Source: Clostridia bacterium
Lineage (GTDB): Bacteria; Bacillota_A; Clostridia; Christensenellales; Aristaeellaceae
Assembly: GCA_017397695.1 (NCBI GenBank)
Contig: JAFQIF010000210.1
Location: 1 to 48,214, forward strand
DNA length: 48,214 nt
Direction of reading: 5' to 3'
Each line of letters starts with the position of its first letter. Position 1 is the stretch's first letter. A program made the translations under genes and the position numbers. Below the pieces are notes generated by a model. That model ran no database searches, was not told the DNA's origin, and worked only from the letters and a program-made list of their open reading frames with translations. Positions 24,345 through 32,105 of this stretch are shown in pieces.

Positions 24345-24953
24345 TCAGTCTCCGTTATTCTGATAGAGTCCGTGTGCGCGGATATACGCCTCAACCTGCG
24401 CCGGTACAAGCGTTTCCAGAGAACGGCCATCCTCCAGACGCTCCCGGATTTCCGTCGAGGAGATATCCATCAGAGGCGCAGACAGAAACTCAATCTGCGC
24501 GCCCGCTGCACGCCAGCGCGCAGCCGCGTCAAGCACATCCGCTTCATCCTCACCCGGACGCATCACCACCAGAAACGCGCACAGACGAATCACATCCTCC
24601 GCACGCCGCCAGGTATGCAATACCCTGAGTGTGTCCGCGCCGATGAGATAATAAAACCTCGTATCCGGCATCTTTTTCCTGAGAATCGTCAGCGTATCCA
24701 CGGTATAGATCACGCCTTCGCGGTCGATCTCCTCCGTGCACACGTTCATCCCAGGCTCTCCGTCGATTGCCAGCGTGGCCATGGCCAGCCTGTCCATCTT
24801 GTCCGCCAGTCCGGAACGCTTATGCGGCGGATTGCCCGACGGCAGAAACAGGACCTGCTCAACCAAGCCGCTGCTTAGCGCGGCCCTGGCCATATTCAAG
24901 TGTCCGCAGTGAATGGGATTAAAGCTGCCGCCCATCAGACCGATTCGACGCAT
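24345..24953 (-). CDS. nadD: Nicotinate-nucleotide adenylyltransferase
   Basis: 202-aa enzyme that adenylates nicotinate mononucleotide to deamido-NAD in NAD synthesis. The nucleotidyltransferase signature GGSFNPIHCGHL (HxGH, about 9-20) is at the N-terminus, SGNPPHKR follows at about 39-46 and ISSTEIRERL lies near the end. AAAGGA lies 9 nt before the ATG. It is first in the operon, with a sigma-A promoter close upstream. Confidence 0.96.
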   Translation of the reverse strand: MRRIGLMGGSFNPIHCGHLNMARAALSSGLVEQVLFLPSGNPPHKRSGLADKMDRLAMATLAIDGEPGMNVCTEEIDREGVIYTVDTLTILRKKMPDTRFYYLIGADTLRVLHTWRRAEDVIRLCAFLVVMRPGEDEADVLDAAARWRAAGAQIEFLSAPLMDISSTEIRERLEDGRSLETLVPAQVEAYIRAHGLYQNNGD

Positions 24954-24992
24954 CCTCTTTCATCCTTTCTGCAAGACATGGCACAACAAAGT

Positions 24993-25021
24993 ATTATACC
25001 AAATTCCTTCCCATTTTCAAA
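24993..25021 (-). promoter_or_regulatory. Sigma-A promoter of nadD operon
   Basis: On the minus strand: TTTGAA (25016-25021) with a 17-bp spacer, or TTGAAA with 16 bp, then TATAAT (24993-24998). Confidence 0.7.
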
Positions 25022-25095
25022 GAGGAAACCGAATACAATTTAAAAAAAACAAAAATACTGTATATGAAAGAATATCCAGTCAGGAGAGAACGCCC

Positions 25096-25917
25096 ATGAT
25101 GTCGCCCTTCGACCGAAAAAACGCTCTGGCAGGCACGCTGGACCGCCTCGCGCTCAAAGCACTGCTGCTCGTGCTGTGCGTGGGGTATTTCTTCTTCCTC
25201 TGGCGCAGCCTACCGGCCAGCCTGATTGCCGGCGCAGCGCTGCTGACGCTGATCTGCCTGAGCGCCGCACTTTTGGAAAAACGCACACTGTCCAAACGTG
25301 AACGCATGCTGCGAGAACGCGTGGGCGGAATGATCGCGCTGGAAGAATTGATCATGTCGCCCGCAGGATCTGCCCGCGAGCGCGTGTGCGCAGCGCTGTG
25401 CGAAACGCTCGGCGCGCTGCATATAGACGGGCCGGTGATGCGCTACAGCGGCGAAACATGGATCGTATGCCTTGCGCAGTGTCTGCCAGGCACAAGCGCT
25501 TCACAGGGCGATGTGCTCGCCGCACACCGCGCACGCATCGAAGGCGGCGCGGACAAAGCCGCGCTTGTATCGACGGCATCCTTCTCACCGGAGGCCGTGC
25601 GCGCGGCTGAATGGGCCGATCCGCCTGTTCGCCTGATATCCGGCAGGCAGCTTTCTCTGCTCATCGGGAAACTGCATCCGGCGACGGACGAAGAAATTGC
25701 CCGCCATCTCTCCCGGCAGAAAAAGCCGTATTCCTGGCAGCGCATCCGCTCACTTGCACTTTCGCCTGCTAAGCAACGGCGCTATCTGCTGTGCAGCTTT
25801 CTGCTCCTTCTTCTCTACCTGATTGCCGCTTCGCTACCGGCGCTTACCGCATGCCTGCTCTCCTTTGCGCTGGCAATACTCAGCGCAAAGGAAGCCAGAA
25901 AGCGGTTTATTCTGTAA
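25096..25917 (+). CDS. Membrane protein with degenerate Mrr/restriction-endonuclease-like domain
   Basis: 273-aa protein. Two N-terminal transmembrane helices (about 20-58) and two near the C-terminus (about 233-265) flank a cytoplasmic domain. In that domain the pattern ETWIVCLAQC..QGDVLAAHRA followed by ADKAALVSTASFSPEAVRAAEWA..VRLISGRQLSLLI recalls the core of Mrr_cat domains. The expected catalytic Asp and Gln-x-Lys are not clear (LAQC replaces QxK). It may be a non-catalytic relic; no cognate methylase is nearby. ATG with CAGGAG upstream. The end overlaps the convergent methyltransferase gene by 11 nt. Confidence 0.6.
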   Translation: MMSPFDRKNALAGTLDRLALKALLLVLCVGYFFFLWRSLPASLIAGAALLTLICLSAALLEKRTLSKRERMLRERVGGMIALEELIMSPAGSARERVCAALCETLGALHIDGPVMRYSGETWIVCLAQCLPGTSASQGDVLAAHRARIEGGADKAALVSTASFSPEAVRAAEWADPPVRLISGRQLSLLIGKLHPATDEEIARHLSRQKKPYSWQRIRSLALSPAKQRRYLLCSFLLLLLYLIAASLPALTACLLSFALAILSAKEARKRFIL

Positions 25918-26674
25918 CGTTCTCGCCGTAAATCCTGCGCATTTCGCTGGTGAATTCGCCCTGCGCGTCATGCGTAATGAGCATCGGCAGCACATGCAGG
26001 CCAGGCCTGCCACCCTTGAGCCCTTCTGCCAGTGCAAGCTTGGGCGCGCTCGTCTCTCTGGCGACGACAAAGCGCACACGCTTGGGTTCCATGCGCGCTG
26101 CGCGCATCGCATCGCAAAGCTCAAGAAATCTGGGTACAGGAAACACACAGCACAGCCTGCCGCCGTTTTTGAGCACGCGGCTGCAGGCAGCAATCCATTC
26201 TTCGAGCGAGCAATCCGAGTCGCTGCGCGAAAGCGCGCGCGTCTTTTCCGGGCTCACCAGGCCGGCGCCTTCCCTTGTATACGGCGGATTGGTAACCACC
26301 AGATGACAGCGTTCATATCCGATGGCTTTCGCCGCATCCCGGCAGTCGGTATTGTGAATGCGGATGCGATCCTCCAAACCATTGATCCGCACACTGCGCG
26401 CAGCCATATCCGCCACATCCGGCTGGATTTCAAACGCATCAAACGTCGTATTCTCTGCCCTGGCAGAAAGCAGCAGCGGCAGCACGCCGGTACCCGTGCC
26501 CATATCCGCTACATGATCGCCCTTCTTCACGCCTGCAAAATCCGCCAGCAGCACAGCGTCCGTACCGAATCGGAAGCCTTCTGCCCGCTGAAGAATGCGC
26601 AGTCCGCCGCGCTGCAGATCGTCCAGCCGTTCTCCCTCGCGGATCAGTCCGCTGTCCATTACCGTTCTTTCCAT
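25907..26674 (-). CDS. tRNA1(Val) A37 N6-methyltransferase family protein (YfiC/TrmN6-like)
   Basis: 255-aa SAM-dependent methyltransferase. After ERLDDLQRGGLRILQ the motifs are FGTDAVLLADF, motif I VADMGTGTGVLPLLL (about 55-69), the acidic FEIQ and the catalytic VTNPPY (about 125-130). NPPY is diagnostic of N6-adenine methylases, here of the YfiC group that modifies tRNA A37. The ATG at 26674 has AAGGAG 12 nt upstream; an ATG five codons later is possible. The promoter lies within the terminator of the upstream gene. Confidence 0.88.
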   Translation of the reverse strand: MERTVMDSGLIREGERLDDLQRGGLRILQRAEGFRFGTDAVLLADFAGVKKGDHVADMGTGTGVLPLLLSARAENTTFDAFEIQPDVADMAARSVRINGLEDRIRIHNTDCRDAAKAIGYERCHLVVTNPPYTREGAGLVSPEKTRALSRSDSDCSLEEWIAACSRVLKNGGRLCCVFPVPRFLELCDAMRAARMEPKRVRFVVARETSAPKLALAEGLKGGRPGLHVLPMLITHDAQGEFTSEMRRIYGENVTE

Positions 26675-26707
26675 TGGTGTATGCCGCTCCTTCTTCTGAT
26701 TAACAGC

Positions 26708-26736
26708 ATTGTACAAAATCCGCGCCCCGATTGCAA
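26708..26736 (-). promoter_or_regulatory. Sigma-A promoter of the tRNA methyltransferase gene, inside a terminator
   Basis: On the minus strand: TTGCAA (26731-26736), 17-bp spacer, TACAAT (26708-26713). The -35 box is in the loop and the spacer is the descending arm of the SpoIID-gene terminator. Confidence 0.65.
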
Positions 26737-26752
26737 CCGGAGCGCGGATTTT
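26715..26752 (-). terminator. Terminator of the SpoIID/SH3 gene
   Basis: AAAATCCGCGC and GCGCGGATTTT form an 11-bp perfect stem about 27 nt downstream of the stop codon. Confidence 0.75.
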
Positions 26753-26779
26753 CAGATTCTGTTCACAGCTGCTTTCCCA

Positions 26780-29611
26780 TCACTGTGCGCCAAAGGGCGT
26801 GACATAATCCCGGGAAACATAGCCCGTATATCCTGCCCACTGCACATGCAGGAAGCCGTTCTCGCTCTCGCCCAGAACGGTCAGCACCATGCCGTAGGGC
26901 AGCACATATACCACCTGGCTGGACGTATGCGGCGCTGCGCGCAGGTTCAATCCATTGCCGCTCTCCACCACAACACGGTACTCTCCGGCATCAGGAACAG
27001 CTGTCGGCACAGGTGTGGGCGCCTGCACAACGGCGCTCTCGCCAAAGCGCAGGTAATCTGCACTCACATAGCCGCGCAGCGTACCCACCTGCACCGGGTA
27101 GTAGCCGCCGATATACTCGCCTGTAACCAACACATCCACGCCATAGGCCAGCGTAGCAATCACATCGGCATAGGTGTTGGAATCCGCACGAAGGTTCAGC
27201 CCGCTGGCCGCAATCACCGTTGCGCGGCGTCCTGTGACAATCTGGGACGCCTGCGGCACCTGCGTAGGCACAGCAGTCGGTACGGGAGTAGGCAGCTGCG
27301 TGGGCGCTGCCGTCGGCACGGCGATCAGCGCCTGCTGCTCAAAGCTGAGATACGAGGCTGCTGCATAACCCTGCAGGTCGCCATAGCGCACCGGGAAGAA
27401 GCCGTTCACCTGCTCACCCGTCACCTGCACGCTCGCACCCATAGGCATGGTCGTCAGCGTTGCGCTCTGCGTATCCGCCTGCGCACGCAGCTTGAGGCCG
27501 CTGCGCGCGGATACGGTTGCTCTGCCCTGCCATGGCACGGGCGTTGGCGTGGGGGTAGGTGCCGGAGTCGGTGTTGCCAGGCCCAGTTCAATATCCGTCG
27601 CCGTGTACACATATTCGCCGGCGACATAGCCGTTCAGACCGCCGAGGGCAACCGGCAGCATGCCGCCCGCTTCTGTACCGGTCACACGCAGCATCGTGCC
27701 CTGCGGCAGCGTCATGATCACGCCAGAGGTACGGCTGCTGGCGGAGCGCAGATTCAGTCCGCCGGCAGGCAGCACGATCGCCGTTCGGCTTTCCGCCAGC
27801 GGCGCGCTCGTCTGCTGCGGCGCGGTCTGCTCGCCTTCCGCCGCCTGATAGAGAATGTAGTCATTGGACACATAACCGCTGAGCGAGCCCATCTGCACAT
27901 AGGTCCAGCGCTCATAGCGTTCAATTACCGTCAGCGTCTGACCATGCCGCAGATGCGAGAGCACAGCAGAATTGACCGTAGGCGCGGCACGCAGATTGAG
28001 CGTCTGGCTCTCATCCGCCAGCGAAACCACGGCTGTGCCGCGACTGATCACGCCCTCCGGCGTTTCATCAACGCTTTCATCCTGTATGCTGATAAACTCG
28101 TTTTTCACATAGCCGCTGAGCGTTCCATACTGCACGCGGCTCCAGGCGCTGCCCGTTTCCAGCAGCGTCACCTGCGTACCGTGCGCCATCGTTGCCAGAA
28201 TCGCCGACGTCGTACTGGCCTCCCTGCGCAGGTTCAGGCTGTCCAGCGGGTTAGAGAGCGTGACAACCGCGCTCTTGGCATCCGCCACCGGGCCATCTAT
28301 CGCGCCTGTCGTTCCATCGATAGAAGGCAGGAGGGTCCGGGTCATCGTGTATCGTGTACGCACAAGGCCGGGATAATAAAAGGCAAGAATCTGATCGTAG
28401 GTCATGCCCTCTTTGGCCATCTGCTGCGCGCCGCGCTGGCTCATGCCCACGCCATGGCCGTAGCGCCTGGCGGTCAGCTTGTAGCCGTCCGCCGTCTCAG
28501 AGACGGCGAGCGTTTCATTCTTGAGCACATTGATCGACATTGCACAAAGGCTTTCGATCTGATTGAAATAATCCAGCGTCACGGTGACATTGCCGTAATT
28601 GGCCAGCGTCAGGCCTACATCCACCTTCTTGTACACACGCGAGGGCGCGTCATACTTGGGTGAATGCGGCTGCACATGCGTAATGCCCGTAATCCTCACC
28701 GAAGAGGCGCCCACCAGCGCCGCCGCCTCCGTGCGCAGCAGCTGCGTGAGCGCAGATACGCTGGTCGTACCGTCGCGATAGAAGGTGACGGACTTGGCAA
28801 TCGACGCGCTGTTGCGCAGATCATAAGGATCGTCCTTATTCTGCAGGTAGGTATACGCAGCGCTGCCCCATGCATTGGCGACAGATTCCGTCTGACCGCC
28901 GTTGGACGCCGTGTAATAACCGGCCATGTATTCGCCGTTTACCGTGCCGATGATGCCGCTGGTTTCCTGCACAGCCTGCACACAGCGCTCGTTGCCTGCG
29001 GGCGTACCGTTATACACCTGATCGCTGGTGGTATCCACCAGATCGTACGTAGACGACTGCGCGCTCATCTTCTTGAGCGCATAGGTGCGCGCTGCAACGG
29101 CTTGCGCCTTGAGCGCCTCCAACGGGAAGGAATTATCCATCTCGTAGGGCAGCACGCCGCGCATGTAATCCTCCATGTACACATGCACCACAATCTGCAC
29201 ATTGCCGCCTTTGGCGATGAACTCGATATCTCCCGGATAAAGGCTTTGGGGCTTTCGTGCCTGGGCGATATATACGCCGTTATTGCCCGAAGACTGATGC
29301 CGCCTGAGCTTGAAGCGGCTGCCCATGGTCTGTGTGCTTCCGTTCATAGCGAGCCGGAGCGTTCCGCTGCTGTTGGATACCGTGAGCTGCGTGCCACGCG
29401 CAATCTGCCGGCTGCTGTCCCCACCGATGGAGTAGCTGCCGTCCACCGTCACATCAACCGACGTATTGGAAGCGATTGAAGACAGATAGACGCGCACCGT
29501 GCCGGACACCGTTGTCCCGCTGACCACGCCCGAATCTGCCAGAATCGATGGAACCGGCAAAAGCGCAAGCAGCGTAAGCAGCAGCGCGGCAAGCCTTTTT
29601 GTCTGTACCAT
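26780..29611 (-). CDS. SpoIID/LytB-domain protein with six SH3 repeats
   Basis: 943-aa exported protein. A signal peptide (about 1-25) leads into a SpoIID/LytB domain (about 65-420: GNVQIVVHVYMEDYMRGVLPYEM, ALKAQAVAARTYAL, GYYTASNGGQTE, YGHGVGMSQRGAQQMA). The domain is of the type that cleaves denuded glycan strands as a lytic transglycosylase. The rest is six bacterial SH3 repeats with LNLR..GYV hallmarks, joined by Thr/Pro/Val/Ala linkers. SpoIID proper has no SH3 tail, so this is more likely a cell-wall remodelling or germination-type enzyme than SpoIID itself. The start has AAAGAGGG 8 nt upstream; two earlier ATGs are less well placed. Confidence 0.88.
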   Translation of the reverse strand: MVQTKRLAALLLTLLALLPVPSILADSGVVSGTTVSGTVRVYLSSIASNTSVDVTVDGSYSIGGDSSRQIARGTQLTVSNSSGTLRLAMNGSTQTMGSRFKLRRHQSSGNNGVYIAQARKPQSLYPGDIEFIAKGGNVQIVVHVYMEDYMRGVLPYEMDNSFPLEALKAQAVAARTYALKKMSAQSSTYDLVDTTSDQVYNGTPAGNERCVQAVQETSGIIGTVNGEYMAGYYTASNGGQTESVANAWGSAAYTYLQNKDDPYDLRNSASIAKSVTFYRDGTTSVSALTQLLRTEAAALVGASSVRITGITHVQPHSPKYDAPSRVYKKVDVGLTLANYGNVTVTLDYFNQIESLCAMSINVLKNETLAVSETADGYKLTARRYGHGVGMSQRGAQQMAKEGMTYDQILAFYYPGLVRTRYTMTRTLLPSIDGTTGAIDGPVADAKSAVVTLSNPLDSLNLRREASTTSAILATMAHGTQVTLLETGSAWSRVQYGTLSGYVKNEFISIQDESVDETPEGVISRGTAVVSLADESQTLNLRAAPTVNSAVLSHLRHGQTLTVIERYERWTYVQMGSLSGYVSNDYILYQAAEGEQTAPQQTSAPLAESRTAIVLPAGGLNLRSASSRTSGVIMTLPQGTMLRVTGTEAGGMLPVALGGLNGYVAGEYVYTATDIELGLATPTPAPTPTPTPVPWQGRATVSARSGLKLRAQADTQSATLTTMPMGASVQVTGEQVNGFFPVRYGDLQGYAAASYLSFEQQALIAVPTAAPTQLPTPVPTAVPTQVPQASQIVTGRRATVIAASGLNLRADSNTYADVIATLAYGVDVLVTGEYIGGYYPVQVGTLRGYVSADYLRFGESAVVQAPTPVPTAVPDAGEYRVVVESGNGLNLRAAPHTSSQVVYVLPYGMVLTVLGESENGFLHVQWAGYTGYVSRDYVTPFGAQ

Positions 29612-29672
29612 AGTCATGTCCCTCTTTCGTCCGTAATCCATATGCCTGTGTACATCGTACAAAAGCAATCGC

Positions 29673-29702
29673 ATTGTACCATAACCTGTCGCCTTTTGTA
29701 AA
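29673..29702 (-). promoter_or_regulatory. Sigma-A-like promoter of the SpoIID/SH3 gene
   Basis: On the minus strand: TTTACA (29697-29702), 18-bp spacer, TACAAT (29673-29678). Confidence 0.55.
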
Positions 29703-29767
29703 TCGCCGCGCGCTGCCAATGCCTGTCACCGCTTGGCTTCCGGGCACATATTTCCATGCTGTGCGGC

Positions 29768-29796
29768 TTGTTACGCATGCGCTTTTCTGTTATAAT
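29768..29796 (+). promoter_or_regulatory. Sigma-A promoter of apbE
   Basis: TTGTTA (29768-29773), 17-bp spacer, TATAAT (29791-29796). Confidence 0.7.
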
Positions 29797-29831
29797 CAAT
29801 CCATCATCATCAATGGAGGTCACTGCTTACG

Positions 29832-30905
29832 ATGAAAAAACTGGCTGCCGCGCTGCTGCTTCTGACGCTGAGTTTTGCGCTCGTCCTCCCCGGCAACGCC
29901 CAAATGAACCGATACAGCTCGGTCTTTATGGATACATTCGACACGGTCATCACGCTGATCGGCTTTGCTGACAGTCAGGAGACCTATGACATGTGGTCAG
30001 ACGCCGTGCATGAGCAGTATATCTACATGCATAAGCTCTTTGATACCTATCACAGCTACGAGGATGAAGGCATTGTAAGCGTATATACGCTCAACCAGAA
30101 GGCCGCCAAGGAACCGGTCGCCGTCGATCCCATCCTCTACGGTCTGCTCAAATTCTGTAAAAGCAACTATGAGCTGTGCCGCGGTCAGACCAACGTGGCC
30201 ATGGGCAGCGTGCTTTCCATCTGGCATCATTACCGTGACGCGGGGCTGGACGATCCGCTGCATGCGCAGCTGCCGCCAATGGAAGCGCTTGAAGCTGCCG
30301 TTCCCCATGCCGACATCCATAACCTGATCCTCGACGATGAAAACATGACGGTATACTTCGCCGATCCGGATATGAAGCTGGATGTAGGTGCCGTAGCCAA
30401 GGGCTATGCCACCGAGATCGTGGGCCAGATGCTGCTGGCCGGAGATATGAATTCCTACATCATCAGCGCAGGCGGCAACGTGCGTTTGGGCAATCCCCCG
30501 CTGGATGGCCGCAAGGGCTGGGGCGTGGGCATTCAGGATCCCGACGGCGCAATCTTCGGCCTGTCGGACATCGTGGAGACGCTGTTCATCGCCAATGGAT
30601 CCGTCGTCACCTCCGGCGACTATCAGCGCTTCTACACCGTGGACGGCAAGAACTACCATCACCTGATCGATCCGGATACGCTGATGCCTGCCGATCATTT
30701 CCGCTCCGTATCCATCATCACCAGGGATTCCGGCTATGCGGATATGCTTTCCACCGCCGCGTATCTGATGCCCTATGAGGAATCCCGCGCATTCGTGGAA
30801 TCGCTGGACGGCGTGGAAGCTATCTGGCTCTTCCCCGACGGCACCAAAACGATGACCGACGGCGCAGCGAAGATCGCCAAATCCCAAGGTGCCAAGAACA
30901 ACTGA
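29832..30905 (+). CDS. apbE: FAD:protein FMN transferase (ApbE)
   Basis: 357-aa exported enzyme that attaches FMN from FAD to a Thr in flavinylation motifs of target proteins such as RnfG/NqrC or FMN-binding-domain proteins. A signal peptide (about 1-23) lacks a lipobox. Motifs: DTFDTVITLIGF, LDVGAVAKGYATE (about 178-190), ISAGGNVRLG, then SGDYQRFY and HHLIDPDT near the substrate and metal site. GGAGG lies about 12 nt before the ATG. No FMN-binding acceptor is in the window, though a NusG_II/Gx pair that often accompanies such systems is at 22.3-23.4 kb. Confidence 0.95.
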   Translation: MKKLAAALLLLTLSFALVLPGNAQMNRYSSVFMDTFDTVITLIGFADSQETYDMWSDAVHEQYIYMHKLFDTYHSYEDEGIVSVYTLNQKAAKEPVAVDPILYGLLKFCKSNYELCRGQTNVAMGSVLSIWHHYRDAGLDDPLHAQLPPMEALEAAVPHADIHNLILDDENMTVYFADPDMKLDVGAVAKGYATEIVGQMLLAGDMNSYIISAGGNVRLGNPPLDGRKGWGVGIQDPDGAIFGLSDIVETLFIANGSVVTSGDYQRFYTVDGKNYHHLIDPDTLMPADHFRSVSIITRDSGYADMLSTAAYLMPYEESRAFVESLDGVEAIWLFPDGTKTMTDGAAKIAKSQGAKNN

Positions 30906-30934
30906 GTCCTCTCAATCAAGACCTCGCCGTGTCG

Positions 30935-30963
30935 GCTCTCCCTGCAGGGAGAGCTTTTTATTT
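30935..30963 (+). terminator. Terminator of apbE
   Basis: GCTCTCCC-tgca-GGGAGAGC followed by TTTTTATTT. The stretch 30964-31080 beyond it shows nothing recognisable. Confidence 0.9.
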
Positions 30964-31080
30964 GCCTTCTTTTTTCTGACCTTTGGCTTCTTTTCTGTAA
31001 AGCAGTATCGGAGGGTCCTCTACCCGAACGATGCGGATTCAAACTGGCACGAAGCGCAAATGGATGCATGCGCAGCATGC

Positions 31081-31110
31081 AAAAACGCAGCCCAGTTTCC
31101 TGGACTGCGC
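31081..31110 (-). terminator. Terminator of the 6S RNA candidate
   Basis: On the minus strand: GCGCAGTCCAG-gaaa-CTGGGCTGCG (one G-U pair) followed by TTTTT. Confidence 0.85.
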
Positions 31111-31337
31111 TGATCGCCAAAGTATCCCAAAGTGCCGCTGCCGTCGTTTTTCACCCACCGCTCGCGGTAGGTCGGTGCCCTGTGGCGCGCTTCTGCCGTC
31201 CCCTGGCGTACAAAGTACGGGGGCATGACATCCACGAACCAACATCCGGGCTCCTGTTATGTAAATGTAGGAGAAAATACAGACGACTGGCGCACACCCC
31301 AGGACATCTGACCCAGCGGATTGCCCCGCTGGCTTCT
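31081..31337 (-). ncRNA. ssrS: Candidate 6S RNA
   Basis: A roughly 257-nt transcript is bounded by a consensus promoter and a rho-independent terminator, with no ORF. It folds as a long rod. UCCUGGGGUGU pairs with the GCACUUUGGGA side near the 3' end. The helix continues as GCGCC-A-GUCGU with ACGAC-GGC. A large internal bubble follows, with a small hairpin (CCUACCG-cgag-CGGUGGG) on its 3' strand. The terminal arm closes with GUUGGU/ACCGAC and ends in CGUAC-uuu-GUACG. This open-complex-like shape and the GCCAGUC and CGGCAGCGGCA blocks are typical of 6S RNA, which inhibits sigma-A polymerase in stationary phase. The family was assigned by eye. Confidence 0.7.
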
Positions 31338-31343
31338 GGGATT

Positions 31344-31373
31344 ATTATATCAGTCTCCCCGCGCCCATGTCAA
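31344..31373 (-). promoter_or_regulatory. Consensus sigma-A promoter of the 6S RNA candidate
   Basis: On the minus strand: TTGACA (31368-31373), 18-bp spacer with a TG dinucleotide just before the -10, and TATAAT (31344-31349). Both hexamers match consensus exactly, unlike any other promoter in the window, as expected for an abundant RNA. It starts 8 nt after the lipoprotein gene. Confidence 0.85.
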
Positions 31374-31380
31374 CGGTTTT

Positions 31381-31992
31381 TCAGCCATTTTCACCAGAGG
31401 AATCTTCCATTGTTTGGGGAGTATCCATGGGTTCTGGCGTGCTCATCATAACGCTTGTATTCGTCTTTGCGATACGCACATCCATCGCCTCCTCAAAGAA
31501 AGCTGCAGGAACATAGACCACGCTGTCTCTGGTAGACAACCTTGTATCCACGGGAATCAGCAGTCCGTCCTTCTGCCAAGCGATGTTCTTGACCGTATTA
31601 TCGCTCACCGTCCAGGATACCGTGATGCGGCTGTCCTCTTTTTCAAGGGTAACGGTTCTCTTGATCTGATTCTCTTCCTCGCTTTCCTCGCTGCTCGCTT
31701 TCCAGCCCAGCGCCTCACCTGTCTGCTCCAGCGGCAGCAGCAGTTCCTCTCCTGCGCTGATCGCCTGTGCATCCAGCGGACTGCCGCTCACCTGAAGCGA
31801 CAGCATCTGCTCCTTCGGCGCCTGCGCCGTCGCTTCAGCAGTCGGCTGGGCCGTTGCCGGTTCTGCTGTCTGCTGCTGCATAGCCTTAGGCGCAGCGGTG
31901 GAAGCCGGTGCAGTATTTGCCGTACATCCCGCAAGCGCAGCCGCACTGATCAGCATGAATACAGCAAGAAGCGCTTTTCTCTTTGCATGCAT
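31381..31992 (-). CDS. Lipoprotein with stalk (copper amine oxidase N-like) domain
   Basis: 203-aa predicted lipoprotein: signal peptide with lipobox LAGC (about 20-23), then a low-complexity Ala/Thr/Pro/Gln spacer (to about 60). A small domain follows, with LLPLEQTGEALGWKA and VPAAFFEEAMDV segments. These resemble the copper amine oxidase N-terminal/stalk domain repeats common in clostridial surface proteins. Function unknown. GGAGG lies 9 nt before the ATG. The Ser/Glu/Pro-rich tail is disordered. The 6S RNA candidate lies directly downstream on the same strand. Confidence 0.75.
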   Translation of the reverse strand: MHAKRKALLAVFMLISAAALAGCTANTAPASTAAPKAMQQQTAEPATAQPTAEATAQAPKEQMLSLQVSGSPLDAQAISAGEELLLPLEQTGEALGWKASSEESEEENQIKRTVTLEKEDSRITVSWTVSDNTVKNIAWQKDGLLIPVDTRLSTRDSVVYVPAAFFEEAMDVRIAKTNTSVMMSTPEPMDTPQTMEDSSGENG

Positions 31993-32071
31993 ATTCGCGT
32001 TCCTCCTTGATCTCTCCTGTTGTTTGGCTTGATATCAAGGATATGCCATACACGATCGTATTATTCGCAAA

Positions 32072-32098
32072 GAAAAAACAGGCCGCTTCCGCAGCCTG
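32072..32098 (-). terminator. Terminator of the flippase-to-hydrolase operon
   Basis: On the minus strand: CAGGCTGC-ggaa-GCGGCCTG, then TTTTTT, just after the hydrolase stop. Confidence 0.88.
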
Positions 32099-32105
32099 CT
32101 TCTGC

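Noticed and set aside
26990..27580. Tandem DNA repeats in the SpoIID/SH3 gene
   Set aside because: The repetition reflects Pro/Thr/Val linkers and SH3 modules at protein level; no separate DNA element is needed.
25823..28663. A 946-codon open frame antisense to the methyltransferase and SpoIID/SH3 genes
   Set aside because: It crosses two real genes and a terminator, and its composition is that of a shadow frame.
31081..31337. RNase P RNA, tmRNA or a cis-acting leader as identity of this RNA
   Set aside because: The conserved RNase P core and the tmRNA tag/CCA end are absent. It ends in its own terminator with no downstream ORF in a leader position. The rod with bubble fits 6S better.
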